From positions 1 to 48,704 of the forward strand of contig CACOQX010000006.1 of the NCBI GenBank assembly GCA_902629465.1: DNA of 48,704 bases. The letters run 5' to 3'. Below are positions 23,482 through 32,512 of the stretch, piece by piece. The notes beneath the pieces were generated by a model. It was not told the origin of the DNA. It searched no databases and saw nothing but the letters and a program-made list of their open reading frames with translations. The stretch's first letter is position 1, and every line of letters begins with the position of its first letter. This stretch comes from an uncultured SAR86 cluster bacterium (GTDB lineage: Bacteria; Pseudomonadota; Gammaproteobacteria; Magnimaribacterales; AG-339-G14). The position numbers and the translations under genes were made by a program.

Positions 23482-24291
23482 ATGAATTCACTCAGAACAG
23501 AAATGAAAGAAAAAGGAGTCTTTGTGATTACCTTAAACAGACCAAAAGTCTTAAACAGTCTTAATAAAGAAATTATTGATGAGCTGCTTGAAGCATTTGA
23601 TAAAGCTTATGAAGACCAATCAATCAGAACTGTAGTTCTTACTGGAGAAGGTAGAGGATTTTGCAGTGGTGCAGATCTTGCGGGAGGAGGTTGGCCCAAT
23701 GATCCAAAATGGTCTCCGGGAGAAACAACAGCAAATGCCATGGAAATCGGTTTCAATCCTCTGGTTAGAAAGATTGTAAATTGTCCAAAACCTGTAGTAA
23801 ATGCAATTAATGGTATTGCTGCTGGGGGCGGTGTAGGTTTGGCTCTTTGTGGAGATTTAATTTTAGCTGCTGACACTGCAAAATTTAAATTGGTATTTGG
23901 TCCGCAATTAGGAATTATTTCTGATGTAGGAGCCTCATGGTTGGTGCCTAATCTTTTGGGTCGAGCGAAAGCTAATGGTATGGCTTTACTAGGCGAGGAT
24001 ATCAGTGCTTCACAAGCAGAAGCTTGGGGATTGATTTGGAAAGTCATTCCTGAAAAAGACCTTTTGGATGAAGCTTGCAAGTTAGCAGGCCGAATGGCAG
24101 ATGGTGCTATCACTGGCTTGAAGGCAATTGTAAAAGCTCACGACAATGCTCTTCAAGTATCTTTATCTGATCAATTGGATTATGAAAGAGATACGCAAAG
24201 GGTTTTATGTGACGGAGAGGTTTTTAAAGAGGGCGTAAAAGCTTTTCTGGAGAAAAGAAAACCCAATTTCAGAGATATTGAAGAAGTTTAA
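23482..24291 (+). CDS. Enoyl-CoA hydratase/isomerase family protein
   Basis: 269 aa from the ATG at 23482, which follows a GAGG ribosome-binding site; the TTG start in the ORF track overlaps it. Crotonase-fold motifs are present: TLNRPKVLNSLN, GEGRGFCSGADLAGGG (first oxyanion-hole segment), NGIAAGGGVGLALCGDLILAA (second), and the region IISDVGASWLVPNLLGRAKA. EAWGLIWKVIPE resembles PaaG-type isomerases, which have an Asp where hydratases have the second Glu. It probably acts on enoyl-CoA in fatty-acid or aromatic breakdown; the exact reaction cannot be fixed. It is convergent with dapE. Confidence 0.88.
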   Translation: MNSLRTEMKEKGVFVITLNRPKVLNSLNKEIIDELLEAFDKAYEDQSIRTVVLTGEGRGFCSGADLAGGGWPNDPKWSPGETTANAMEIGFNPLVRKIVNCPKPVVNAINGIAAGGGVGLALCGDLILAADTAKFKLVFGPQLGIISDVGASWLVPNLLGRAKANGMALLGEDISASQAEAWGLIWKVIPEKDLLDEACKLAGRMADGAITGLKAIVKAHDNALQVSLSDQLDYERDTQRVLCDGEVFKEGVKAFLEKRKPNFRDIEEV

Positions 24292-24297
24292 CTTTGG

Positions 24298-25428
24298 CTA
24301 ATTTGAATTAAGTCTTTCTAGAAGATTCTTATAAATTCCTTTTAGCGTTTCAAGATCTTGAAGACTCACATTCTCGTCGGTTTTGTGAATGGTTTCGTTT
24401 AAAGGACCGAGTTCAACAATTTCAGATCCCATAACCTGCAAGAAACGTCCATCAGAAGTACCGCCTCCATTATTGATGATCGGTTCATAACCCGTGATGG
24501 ATTTAATTGAGTCAATAATCTGTTCGATGAAATATTTTTTTTCAGTTAAATAAGGCAGACCGCTTAATACCCATTCCACTTCGTATTTGAGATTCAGCTT
24601 TTTAAGAACAGCCTCAAAGGTTTCTTTCAAGTAAGCTTCATTGGATTCCGAACAAAATCTGAAATTGAACATCATTTCTAAAACTCCCGGTACAACGTTG
24701 GTGGCACCAGTTCCAGATTTGATGTTGGAAATTTGAAAAGAGGTTGGTTGAAAATGTTCATTACCTTTATCCCAAGTAATACTTTCCAGTTCAGAGATTA
24801 ATTTAGCACTAGTAAATATAGGATTTTCAACTTTTTCAGGATAAGCGACATGGCCCTGTTTACCTAAAACTTTTAACGTTCCGCTTAATGAACCACGTCT
24901 ACCTATTCTGATGGTATCGCCCACCTTTTTATTAGAAGAGGGCTCACCAACCAGGCAAAAATCAATGTGTTCGCCATCATCCATAAATTTTTTAATGATG
25001 ACATCGATTTTGCCATCTTCAGGCTCACCTTCTTCATTGGAAGTTAGTAGCACTGCCAATCGATAATTTAAAGTAGGTTTGGTGCTTAAGAAATCTTTTA
25101 AAGCCAAGAGGTAGGCGGCAATATTTCCTTTCATATCGGCAGTTCCTCGACCATACATATACCCATCTATGGTAACTGCTGAAAAAGGTGGTTGAGTCCA
25201 ATTTTCAACAGGTCCGGTTGGTACCACATCGGTGTGTCCCAAGAAACACATCAGGGGGCCCTCATTACCAAGAACTGCGTAAAGATTTTCGACATTGTCA
25301 TAATTTATGCGTTCGCATCTGAAGCCCAAATCTTTCAAAAACGGCTCAATCAGGTTGAAACAACCTTCGTCTTTAGGTGTGATTGACTCAATTTTAATCA
25401 AGTCTTTTAATAAACCTTCTATTTCCAT
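24298..25428 (-). CDS. dapE: Succinyl-diaminopimelate desuccinylase DapE
   Basis: 376 aa. M20 metallopeptidase motifs are present: LGHTDVVPTGPVENWTQPPF (zinc His and Asp near residue 66), YGRGTADMKGN (bridging Asp), LLTSNEEGEPEDG (catalytic Glu pair), and CLVGEPSS followed by RIGRRGSLSG and the dimerisation element GKQGHVAYP. A late GGGTSDGRFLQ is characteristic of DapE. It hydrolyses N-succinyl-LL-DAP in lysine and peptidoglycan precursor synthesis. It is divergent from the malate synthase gene with 95 bases between. ArgE is an alternative, but the GGTSD motif favours DapE. Confidence 0.95.
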   Translation of the reverse strand: MEIEGLLKDLIKIESITPKDEGCFNLIEPFLKDLGFRCERINYDNVENLYAVLGNEGPLMCFLGHTDVVPTGPVENWTQPPFSAVTIDGYMYGRGTADMKGNIAAYLLALKDFLSTKPTLNYRLAVLLTSNEEGEPEDGKIDVIIKKFMDDGEHIDFCLVGEPSSNKKVGDTIRIGRRGSLSGTLKVLGKQGHVAYPEKVENPIFTSAKLISELESITWDKGNEHFQPTSFQISNIKSGTGATNVVPGVLEMMFNFRFCSESNEAYLKETFEAVLKKLNLKYEVEWVLSGLPYLTEKKYFIEQIIDSIKSITGYEPIINNGGGTSDGRFLQVMGSEIVELGPLNETIHKTDENVSLQDLETLKGIYKNLLERLNSN

Positions 25429-25523
25429 TTGGCGCTATTATAAGTCGATTAACAAACTTGTTTTAAATTTTATTACTGCTGTTAAAATCATTATTTTATT
25501 AGAACTTAATCATAGGAACCAAT

Positions 25524-27680
25524 ATGACAAATCGTATCCAGAGAGGCGATCTCCAAGTAAGTGAAGAGTTAGACAAACTGATTAGTGAAAAAGTTTGTGT
25601 GAATATTGATGTTGAGCCTGAGCAATTCTGGAATTCTTTTAATGAAATTGTCAAAGAATTTACTCCCAGAAATGAAGCTTTATTGGCAGAAAGAGAAGCG
25701 CTGCAAACCAAAATAGACAATTGGCATAAAGAAAACAAAGAATTTGATAAAGAAACTTACAAGACCTTTTTAAGAGAAATCGGCTACTGGGTTGATACCA
25801 ATGATGATTTCGAAATAGAAACCACTAACGTGGATGCTGAAATATCTACCATCGCGGGAGCTCAACTGGTAGTGCCTGTCATGAATGCTAGATTTGCTTT
25901 GAATGCTGCCAATGCCAGATGGGGAAGTCTTTACGATGCACTTTACGGAACGGATATGATTTCCGAAGATGGTGGAGCTGAGCGTGGTGGCGCTTATAAC
26001 CCTGTCAGAGGAGATAAAGTCATTGAGTTTTCCAAAAACTTTATGAATGAAAACTTTCCTTTGAGCAAGGGTAATTATCAAGAAATTGCTGCATTCCAAA
26101 TTGCTGATGGTAATTTGGAAATTACTCTCAAAGATCAAACCAAAGTGACTTTGGCAGATAACGATAAGTTTGTTGGCTATTCTGGAGATGTTGAAAATCC
26201 CACAGGGATTTTAATGAAAAATAATAATCTTCATGTTGAGGTACAAATCGATCGTGACGATTCAGTCGGTAAAGACGACTTAGCCGGAATTAAAGACATC
26301 TTAGTCGAGTCGGCAGTTACTACCATCCAGGATTGTGAAGATTCGGTTGCCGCTGTTGATGGCGAAGACAAAGCTACTGTTTACAGTAATTGGCTTGGCT
26401 TGATGCAAGGAAATCTAGAGGAAACTTTTGACAAAGGCGGCAAAGCCATGACCCGAAAGCTTAATCCTGATCGAGATTATTCTAATCCTGAAGGTGTAGG
26501 ATTCACTTTGCCTGGTAGAAGTACGATGTTGGTTAGAAATGTTGGACACTTAATGACTACTCCTGCCATTTTGAATGCTCAAGGCAATGAGATTTTTGAA
26601 GGCATCATGGATGCTATGTTTACCATCACCATAGCCAAACACGATTTACTAAGCAACGGCACTTTCAAAAACAGTCGTACCGGAAGTATTTATATCGTTA
26701 AGCCCAAAATGCATGGTCCAAAAGAGGTGCAATTGACTTGCGATTTATTTGCTGCGGTTGAGAAAGCGGTAGGCTTATCACCATTGACAGCAAAGATTGG
26801 CATCATGGATGAGGAGCGTCGTACGACAATCAATTTAAAGGAATGCATTAAAGTTGCCAAAGATCGTGTGATTTTTATTAATACCGGCTTTTTAGATCGT
26901 ACCGGTGATGAGATTCATACTTCTATGGAAGCAGGCCCTATGATTAGAAAAGCGCAAATGAAGCAAGAGCCTTGGATCTTAGCTTACGAAGACTGGAATG
27001 TGGATAAGGGCTTACAAACTGGTTTTAAAGGCAAAGCACAAATTGGAAAAGGGATGTGGGCTATGCCAGATGAAATGCTGGGCATGTACGAAAACAAAAC
27101 TGTACATCCGGAAGCAGGCGCCAATTGTGCTTGGGTACCTTCGCCTACAGCTGCAACCTTACACGCGCTGCATTATCATCAAATCAGCGTCCCAAGCGTT
27201 CAGGAAGATTTGCAAAAAAGAAAAGAAGCAAACATGGATGAAATTTTGGAAATTCCTCTTTTAAAGGAGGAGTTGTCAGCTGAAGAAATCCAAGCTGAGT
27301 TAGATAATAACGCTCAAGGAATCTTGGGTTATGTGGTTCGTTGGATTGATCAAGGCGTGGGATGTTCTAAAGTACCGGATATCAATAATGTGGGCTTAAT
27401 GGAAGATCGAGCAACTTGTCGAATTTCCAGTCAGCACATCGCCAATTGGCTGCATCATGGTTTGTGTGATGAAACGCAAGTTTTAGAGACCATGAAAAAA
27501 ATGGCCGTCGTAGTCGATGATCAAAATTCCGGTGACCCAGAATACGAAAACATGGCACCCGGTTATGATGGAGATGCCTTTCAAGCAGCCTGTGACTTGG
27601 TTCTAAAAGGTCGGGTGCAACCCAGCGGTTACACCGAGCCAATTCTCCACGCTCAACGATTGGTTAAAAAAGCTCACTAA
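25524..27680 (+). CDS. glcB: Malate synthase G
   Basis: 718 aa, matching the family's length of about 720. Typical segments are [57 protein letters not shown] (containing the glyoxylate-binding region), [10 protein letters not shown], and [19 protein letters not shown] near the C-terminus. The enzyme condenses glyoxylate with acetyl-CoA to make malate. Isoform G typically serves glycolate/glyoxylate use. It forms a two-gene unit with the amidohydrolase seven bases downstream. Confidence 0.97.
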   Translation: MTNRIQRGDLQVSEELDKLISEKVCVNIDVEPEQFWNSFNEIVKEFTPRNEALLAEREALQTKIDNWHKENKEFDKETYKTFLREIGYWVDTNDDFEIETTNVDAEISTIAGAQLVVPVMNARFALNAANARWGSLYDALYGTDMISEDGGAERGGAYNPVRGDKVIEFSKNFMNENFPLSKGNYQEIAAFQIADGNLEITLKDQTKVTLADNDKFVGYSGDVENPTGILMKNNNLHVEVQIDRDDSVGKDDLAGIKDILVESAVTTIQDCEDSVAAVDGEDKATVYSNWLGLMQGNLEETFDKGGKAMTRKLNPDRDYSNPEGVGFTLPGRSTMLVRNVGHLMTTPAILNAQGNEIFEGIMDAMFTITIAKHDLLSNGTFKNSRTGSIYIVKPKMHGPKEVQLTCDLFAAVEKAVGLSPLTAKIGIMDEERRTTINLKECIKVAKDRVIFINTGFLDRTGDEIHTSMEAGPMIRKAQMKQEPWILAYEDWNVDKGLQTGFKGKAQIGKGMWAMPDEMLGMYENKTVHPEAGANCAWVPSPTAATLHALHYHQISVPSVQEDLQKRKEANMDEILEIPLLKEELSAEEIQAELDNNAQGILGYVVRWIDQGVGCSKVPDINNVGLMEDRATCRISSQHIANWLHHGLCDETQVLETMKKMAVVVDDQNSGDPEYENMAPGYDGDAFQAACDLVLKGRVQPSGYTEPILHAQRLVKKAH

Positions 27681-27686
27681 AGCAAG

Positions 27687-28700
27687 ATGAGCGATCTTTC
27701 TCAAGCAGAATGGTTGGCTCAAATCTCAGAGGAGATCATTGATCCAAACCAAAGAATCATTGATCCGCATCATCATCTTTGGCCTGGAAACATAGAAGGA
27801 AATCAATATCTGTTGGATGAACTTTGGGCTGATACTGGCTCGGGACATAACGTGACGAATACGGTTTTTATCGACTGCAGTCAGTGCTATTGGAATTTAG
27901 AAGATGCAGCATTGAATCCAGTAGGGGAGACGGAATTTGTCAAAGAATTGGCTGATGCTTCCAAGGCAGATAAAAACCAAGCTACCATTTCAGGAATTGT
28001 CGGACATGTCGATATGTTGTTGGGTTTTGAAGCAGAGAGAGTCTTGGAAAAGCATTTGGACATTGGTCAGGAATTGTTCAAAGGGATTCGTCATGCTGGT
28101 GGTTGGGATCCTCATTCTAATGTTCGCAATTCGCATCATGATGCATGTGAGGGTTTGTATCTCTTGCCAAATTTTTTAGACGGATTGCAGACTCTTACCA
28201 AATTGGGTTATGTTTTTGAAGCTTGGCAATATCACCATCAAATTCCGCAAATCACCCAGTTAGCAAAAAAATTTCCAGATCTTATTATTATCCTCAATCA
28301 CTTTAGCGGTCCCTTAGGTATCGGACCTTATGAAAACAAACAGGCTGAAATCTTTCCTCGATGGCAAAAGGATTTAAAAGATCTTAGTCAACACGAAAAC
28401 GTTTACGCCAAGCTTGGCGGACTCGCCATGCCGGTAAACGGTTTTGGTTTTCATTTACGAACGAAACCACCAACATCCGATGAATTTGTAAGTAAGCAAA
28501 AGGCTTATTATGAAACTGCACTTGAGTATTTCACTCCTGCAAGATGCATGTTTGAAAGCAATTTTCCAGTAGACAAAACTTCGATTTCTTATCCGGTACT
28601 CTGGAATGCCTTCAAAAAAATTGCCAAAGACTATAGCTCAGTAGAAAAAGATCAGCTCTTTTATCAAACGGCTGCAAAGGTTTATCGAATTACTGATTGA
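27687..28700 (+). CDS. Amidohydrolase family protein (amidohydrolase-2 TIM barrel)
   Basis: 337 aa. It begins with RIIDPHHHLWPG, the HxH metal motif of amidohydrolase-2 (ACMSD-like) enzymes, and has FIDCSQCYW, KGIRHAGGWDP, EAWQYHHQIPQI, LIIILNHFSGP (metal His) and MFESNFPVDK near the end, where an Asp/Asn metal ligand is expected. These enzymes hydrolyse or decarboxylate small organic acids and lactones; the substrate is unknown. It lies seven bases after glcB and so may feed glyoxylate/acetyl-CoA metabolism (inference). Its 3' end overlaps the convergent acyl-CoA dehydrogenase gene by 11 bases. Confidence 0.85.
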   Translation: MSDLSQAEWLAQISEEIIDPNQRIIDPHHHLWPGNIEGNQYLLDELWADTGSGHNVTNTVFIDCSQCYWNLEDAALNPVGETEFVKELADASKADKNQATISGIVGHVDMLLGFEAERVLEKHLDIGQELFKGIRHAGGWDPHSNVRNSHHDACEGLYLLPNFLDGLQTLTKLGYVFEAWQYHHQIPQITQLAKKFPDLIIILNHFSGPLGIGPYENKQAEIFPRWQKDLKDLSQHENVYAKLGGLAMPVNGFGFHLRTKPPTSDEFVSKQKAYYETALEYFTPARCMFESNFPVDKTSISYPVLWNAFKKIAKDYSSVEKDQLFYQTAAKVYRITD

Positions 28701-29784
28701 AGCCTTGAATTTCGGCTGCTTCTTCGCGAATCAATTCTGGACCGCCTAAAAGCTGACGGTTTAGACCAATTCTCTTGAACCAATAATGGAGCCCCAAAAG
28801 ATCGGTAAAGCCCATGCCACCATGCACTTCGGTGGCTTTTTTGGAAACCATTTTTGCAACTTCAGAAATATGCGATTTTGCCTGGCAGGCTTGCAGACGA
28901 GCTTCATCCGGTTCGTAATCGAAAGAATGCGCTGCCTGCCACAACATGGCATAACAAGGTTCTAAATCCGAAGCCATCTCAGCACACATATGTTTAACTG
29001 CTTGAAACGAGCCAATTACTCGGTTGAACTGTTTACGTTCTTTCGCATAAGAAACCGCTTTTTCGATCATACTTTCCGAAGCTCCTAAACTATCGGCGGC
29101 AAAAATGATACGACCAGCATCTAAAACTTTTTTTGCAACTTTTGGATCGCTTTCCGAGCCTGGTAGAATCTCAGCAGTGACATTTTTCAGATTCAATTCC
29201 AAGTAAGATCTGGTTTTATCCACCGAAGTCAATTTGGTAATTTCGATTCCTTTATCTTTAGCGTCAACCAAAAATAAGACTCCTCCCTTATTGGCGAGTA
29301 AAAAATAATCCGCTTCATCACCGTCAATGACAAATAATGCTTTGCCGTTTGCTTTACCACCAGACAAATCAATCCCAGCATCTTCCCGAGCTGCTACATA
29401 TTCACTTAACCCTACTCCAAATTTAGTTTCATTAGAGACGATTTGTGGTAAGTATTTAGCTTTTTGCTCATCTGAACCTGCAAAGTTAATAGCAATTGGC
29501 GCCATGACATAAGCACCTGCAAAGGGAATCGGTCCAACTCCAGAGCCTAAGCCTTGGGCAACTGCAACTGCAGATAATAAATCCGCTCCTAGACCGCCAT
29601 ATTCCTCAGGAACCAAAAGTGCATTGATGCCTAAGTTGATGAGACCGCTATAGATTTCTTTGGCCAAAGCCGCATCTTCACCGTTGGCAATTTTTCTAAT
29701 TTCATCGACCGTGACATTATCAGCCAAAAATTTCTTAACGTAATCTTGAAATTGTTCTTGTTCTTCCGATAACCCAAAAAACAT
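28690..29784 (-). CDS. Acyl-CoA dehydrogenase family protein (short subunit)
   Basis: 364 aa. It follows the ACAD fold: LINLGINALLVPEEYGGLG, AGAYVMAPIAIN, the middle beta domain with VDKTRSYLELN, then DSLGASESMIEKAVSYAKERKQFNRVIGSFQAVKHMCAEMASD and KKATEVHGGMGFTDLLGLHYWFKR. The last segment is a conserved FAD-binding region. It shares one base (TAATG overlap) with the upstream ACAD gene. Such pairs are common in heterotetrameric acyl-CoA dehydrogenases for sterol side chains and similar substrates, which is why I call it a partner subunit; the substrate is inference. Confidence 0.88.
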   Translation of the reverse strand: MFFGLSEEQEQFQDYVKKFLADNVTVDEIRKIANGEDAALAKEIYSGLINLGINALLVPEEYGGLGADLLSAVAVAQGLGSGVGPIPFAGAYVMAPIAINFAGSDEQKAKYLPQIVSNETKFGVGLSEYVAAREDAGIDLSGGKANGKALFVIDGDEADYFLLANKGGVLFLVDAKDKGIEITKLTSVDKTRSYLELNLKNVTAEILPGSESDPKVAKKVLDAGRIIFAADSLGASESMIEKAVSYAKERKQFNRVIGSFQAVKHMCAEMASDLEPCYAMLWQAAHSFDYEPDEARLQACQAKSHISEVAKMVSKKATEVHGGMGFTDLLGLHYWFKRIGLNRQLLGGPELIREEAAEIQGFNQ

Positions 29785-31031
29785 TATGAAGCCTCTGTGA
29801 CTTTAGGTTCTTTTGGCATTCCCAAACCACGCTCAGAAATGATGTTTTTTTGGATTTGATTGGTTCCCCCACCAATGATCAGACCAAGGAAGTACATGTA
29901 TGTAAATTGGAAAGAACCGTCTTCTTTTAAGTAAGGACTGTCTTCGTACAAAGTACCAATTTCCCCTAGTACATCGATAGCCAGACCTTCAAGCTCATGA
30001 CGCAACTCAGTTCCAACTAATTTTTGTATCATTCCACCTAATTTGACGTTTTGTCCTGGGTTGATTTTCGAGGAGAGCAACCTCAAGGAATGTGCTTGAC
30101 TAGCCATAACTTTGCCTTGAACTTGCATGAGACGATCTCTGTAAGAAGGAATATCTATCAATCTTCTGCCGTCAATGGTTTGCTCTTTCATCATGCTAAT
30201 CAAAGTATTTAGCCTATTCATCGTGGCATTAGGATCAGCCAAGGAACCACGCTCATGACCCAAAACCGAGTTGGCAACTGACCAACCTTCACCACGTTTG
30301 GCCACGATATTCTCTTCTGGAACAGTGACGTCATCAAAAAACACCTCATTGAAGCCAGCCTTCAAGGTCATATCAACTAAAGGCCTGATCTCAATACCCG
30401 GCGTATCCATTGGAATTAAAATGAAACTGATACCGGAATGCTTAGGCGCTTGCGGTTCGGTCCTCACCAAACAAAACATCATTTGTGAGTATTGCGCAGT
30501 ACTGGTCCAAATTTTTTGCCCATTGATTACCCAATTGCCATCAATGAGTTCGCCTTTGGTTTGCAGGCTAGCCAAATCACTTCCTGCATTAGGCTCTGAA
30601 TAACCCTGACACCAAATCATCTCACCATGCAAAGTAGGGCGAATGTATTTTTGTTTTTGTTCTTCGCTGCCCCATTCAAGTAAGGTTGGTACCAACATAT
30701 CAATCCCTTGGCCGCCCATGCCGCCCGGCACTTTAGCTTTAGAAAATTCAGTCGCAATGATTCGACTTTTGATGATATCGGTTTCGCCACCATAGCCGCC
30801 ATATTCTTTAGGAATTGCTCTAGCGATGTAGCCTTTTTCAATTAAAATTTGCTGCCACTCAGAACGAGTAACTTCTTTTTTTGATTTTTTATTTGCTGAG
30901 GAGCCGCTTAAAGCATCCGACATGGTATTTTCGTTGCTCTCACTTTTGAAAGATACACCTTGATACTCCTTACAAAAGGCTTGTACTTCTTTGCGGAAAT
31001 CTTCATATTCTGCACCATAGTTTAAATCCAT
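29784..31031 (-). CDS. Acyl-CoA dehydrogenase family protein (long subunit)
   Basis: 415 aa. ACAD features include IPKEYGGYGGETD, WCQGYSEPNAGSDLASLQTKGELIDGNWVINGQKIWTS (substrate and FAD-binding loop), FNEVFFDDVTVPEENIV, and the C-terminal GGGTNQIQKNIISERGLGMPKEP. The NQIQ...IISERGLG tail fits the FadE26-like or FadE28-like branch seen in paired dehydrogenases. It is the first gene of a two-gene minus-strand operon with the shorter ACAD. The N-terminus has a Ser/Lys-rich insert (ALSGSSANKKSKKE) that is not usual and may be a linker. Substrate unknown. Confidence 0.9.
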   Translation of the reverse strand: MDLNYGAEYEDFRKEVQAFCKEYQGVSFKSESNENTMSDALSGSSANKKSKKEVTRSEWQQILIEKGYIARAIPKEYGGYGGETDIIKSRIIATEFSKAKVPGGMGGQGIDMLVPTLLEWGSEEQKQKYIRPTLHGEMIWCQGYSEPNAGSDLASLQTKGELIDGNWVINGQKIWTSTAQYSQMMFCLVRTEPQAPKHSGISFILIPMDTPGIEIRPLVDMTLKAGFNEVFFDDVTVPEENIVAKRGEGWSVANSVLGHERGSLADPNATMNRLNTLISMMKEQTIDGRRLIDIPSYRDRLMQVQGKVMASQAHSLRLLSSKINPGQNVKLGGMIQKLVGTELRHELEGLAIDVLGEIGTLYEDSPYLKEDGSFQFTYMYFLGLIIGGGTNQIQKNIISERGLGMPKEPKVTEAS

Positions 31032-31157
31032 TTGTTTCTCCTTATTTTTGATGAATGGCGTGTAATTATTCTAAGGCTAAAAAACACAAACGCCAACCGG
31101 AGAGGGGAAAAAGTATTGTTGGCGCTTAGAAAGCAAACTCGCTAAAATCAAAAAATC

Positions 31158-31838
31158 ATGTCCCGCTGGTTTCTGATATTTCTCTCTTCTCTTCTGATTG
31201 TCTTAGGAGCTCGTTATGGTACTTATTCCCCTCTGCCATCAGCAGTCTTTAGCGATTGTGAAACACCAGTTACTGAAACCAAACTTCAAGGTCTTTGGGA
31301 ATTGGATCGAATTGATAATTATGAAGCTTTTCATGAGGCGCTTGCTGAAGATTCAGGATTTTTGAGTTATTTAGAAGTATTAGCGTATCCATTTATTTTG
31401 GAGCGTAGCCAGCTTTATCGTATCGAGCAGTGCGGTTCGAATATAGCGCTTTCAGTAAATTATTTGAAAACATGGCTTGTTGCAACGGCAGAAATAGAAG
31501 AGCCGGATATCCGAGTAGAAATGAAAGATTTTACTACTGAATTGAAAGAAACTCTTGAGGAGACTTTTGAGGATGTATTAACGGATGTCAAAGATGCTCT
31601 TTCAATTGAAGCAAAACCAAAGGTCAATAAAGCTCTGAAATTTTTACGAAAGCCTGACAATTTAAATCTTATTGCAGAGTTAACTTTTTCAGATGAAGAA
31701 ATCACTATTTATGGCACCCTCAATGGTAAAAACTACAAAGAAAAAATTTATTACGATGCCGGCGAACTAGTAAGGGAAATTGCTTTTGTTGATTCTACTT
31801 TAGGTTCGACTGACTTTATTTATCGACGTTATCCGTAA
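31158..31838 (+). CDS. Hypothetical exported protein
   Basis: 226 aa. An N-terminal hydrophobic stretch (RWFLIFLSSLLIVLGARYG) looks like a signal peptide or membrane anchor. The remainder is acidic, with two cysteines (SDCETP and IEQCGS), and a central amphipathic region (FTTELKETLEETFEDVL) likely helical or coiled. The last third (LTFSDEEITIYGTLNGKNYKEKIYYDAGE) looks beta-rich. I do not recognise the family. The start has no strong ribosome-binding site. The 3' end overlaps the convergent TetR gene by 23 bases. Confidence 0.75.
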   Translation: MSRWFLIFLSSLLIVLGARYGTYSPLPSAVFSDCETPVTETKLQGLWELDRIDNYEAFHEALAEDSGFLSYLEVLAYPFILERSQLYRIEQCGSNIALSVNYLKTWLVATAEIEEPDIRVEMKDFTTELKETLEETFEDVLTDVKDALSIEAKPKVNKALKFLRKPDNLNLIAELTFSDEEITIYGTLNGKNYKEKIYYDAGELVREIAFVDSTLGSTDFIYRRYP

Positions 31839-32451
31839 TCTCCCAAGGGTGTGTTTCTTTGAGAATACGCTCTATCACAGCATTTCTTTGCTCATTGGGT
31901 ATATCGACTACTATCACATTTTTAGCCAATTTTTTGAAAGCCTCTTTTTCCGATAATTCACCATCGACTATTTGTTGGATTGCGCCCATTGCTGCCCACT
32001 GCACATAATGGCGTGAAAGACGAAAGTCCATTAAATCCTCAATATCGGTATTTTTAATTTGTTTGGCTTTAACGGCATTGAGAAAAGTATTTTCCATATT
32101 TGGCTGAGTTATCTCTTTAAAGACTTGAACAACCATTTGGATATCATCCAACAACCACTTTATCGAAGGAGAATTCGATAACAAATTCAAAGCCCGCAAC
32201 AAAGCCAAATATATGATGTATACGTAATCTTTTTCGTTGATTACATTGAGTTTGAAGTCAATCAACATATCTTTCACTGTTTTGCTCAAGGCCTCAAATT
32301 GAATGTCCTCGATGCTATCAAAGTGATTGTAAAAAGTTCCATAACCTACATCGGCTATTTTTATGAGTTTCTTGACGCTCATTTTCGCCTTACCTTCAGA
32401 ATTTAAGTAGGTTATTGCTGCATCAACTAACTTTGCTTTGGTTTTGCTCAT
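31816..32451 (-). CDS. TetR-family transcriptional regulator
   Basis: 211 aa from the ATG at 32451; the ORF track uses GTG nine bases earlier. The N-terminal helix-turn-helix reads LVDAAITYLNSEGKAKMSVKKLIKIADVGYGTFYNHFDSIEDI, with the YGTFYNHF recognition helix typical of TetR. The C-terminal ligand domain is helical and unassigned. The gene is divergent from the first giant surface-protein gene, with 61 bases between start codons, so that gene and itself are the likely targets. A near-palindrome lies just upstream of the ATG (listed separately). Confidence 0.9.
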   Translation of the reverse strand: MSKTKAKLVDAAITYLNSEGKAKMSVKKLIKIADVGYGTFYNHFDSIEDIQFEALSKTVKDMLIDFKLNVINEKDYVYIIYLALLRALNLLSNSPSIKWLLDDIQMVVQVFKEITQPNMENTFLNAVKAKQIKNTDIEDLMDFRLSRHYVQWAAMGAIQQIVDGELSEKEAFKKLAKNVIVVDIPNEQRNAVIERILKETHPWEITDNVDK

Positions 32452-32452
32452 T

Positions 32453-32470
32453 TCTGACACAGTGTACAGA
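32453..32470. promoter_or_regulatory. Candidate TetR operator in the divergent promoter
   Basis: TCTGACAC and GTGTACAGA form a near-palindrome with one extra base, lying between the TetR start codon and the giant-gene start. TetR-type operators are often palindromes of this size. The pairing is imperfect, and only one such element is seen. Confidence 0.35.
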
Positions 32471-32512
32471 AAATATGACAGACATCACAGATTTTGCTTT
32501 AATACGGTTCAT

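Noticed and set aside
23607-24113. 168-aa minus-strand ORF
   Set aside because: Antisense to the enoyl-CoA hydratase, whose motifs are clear in the plus frame.
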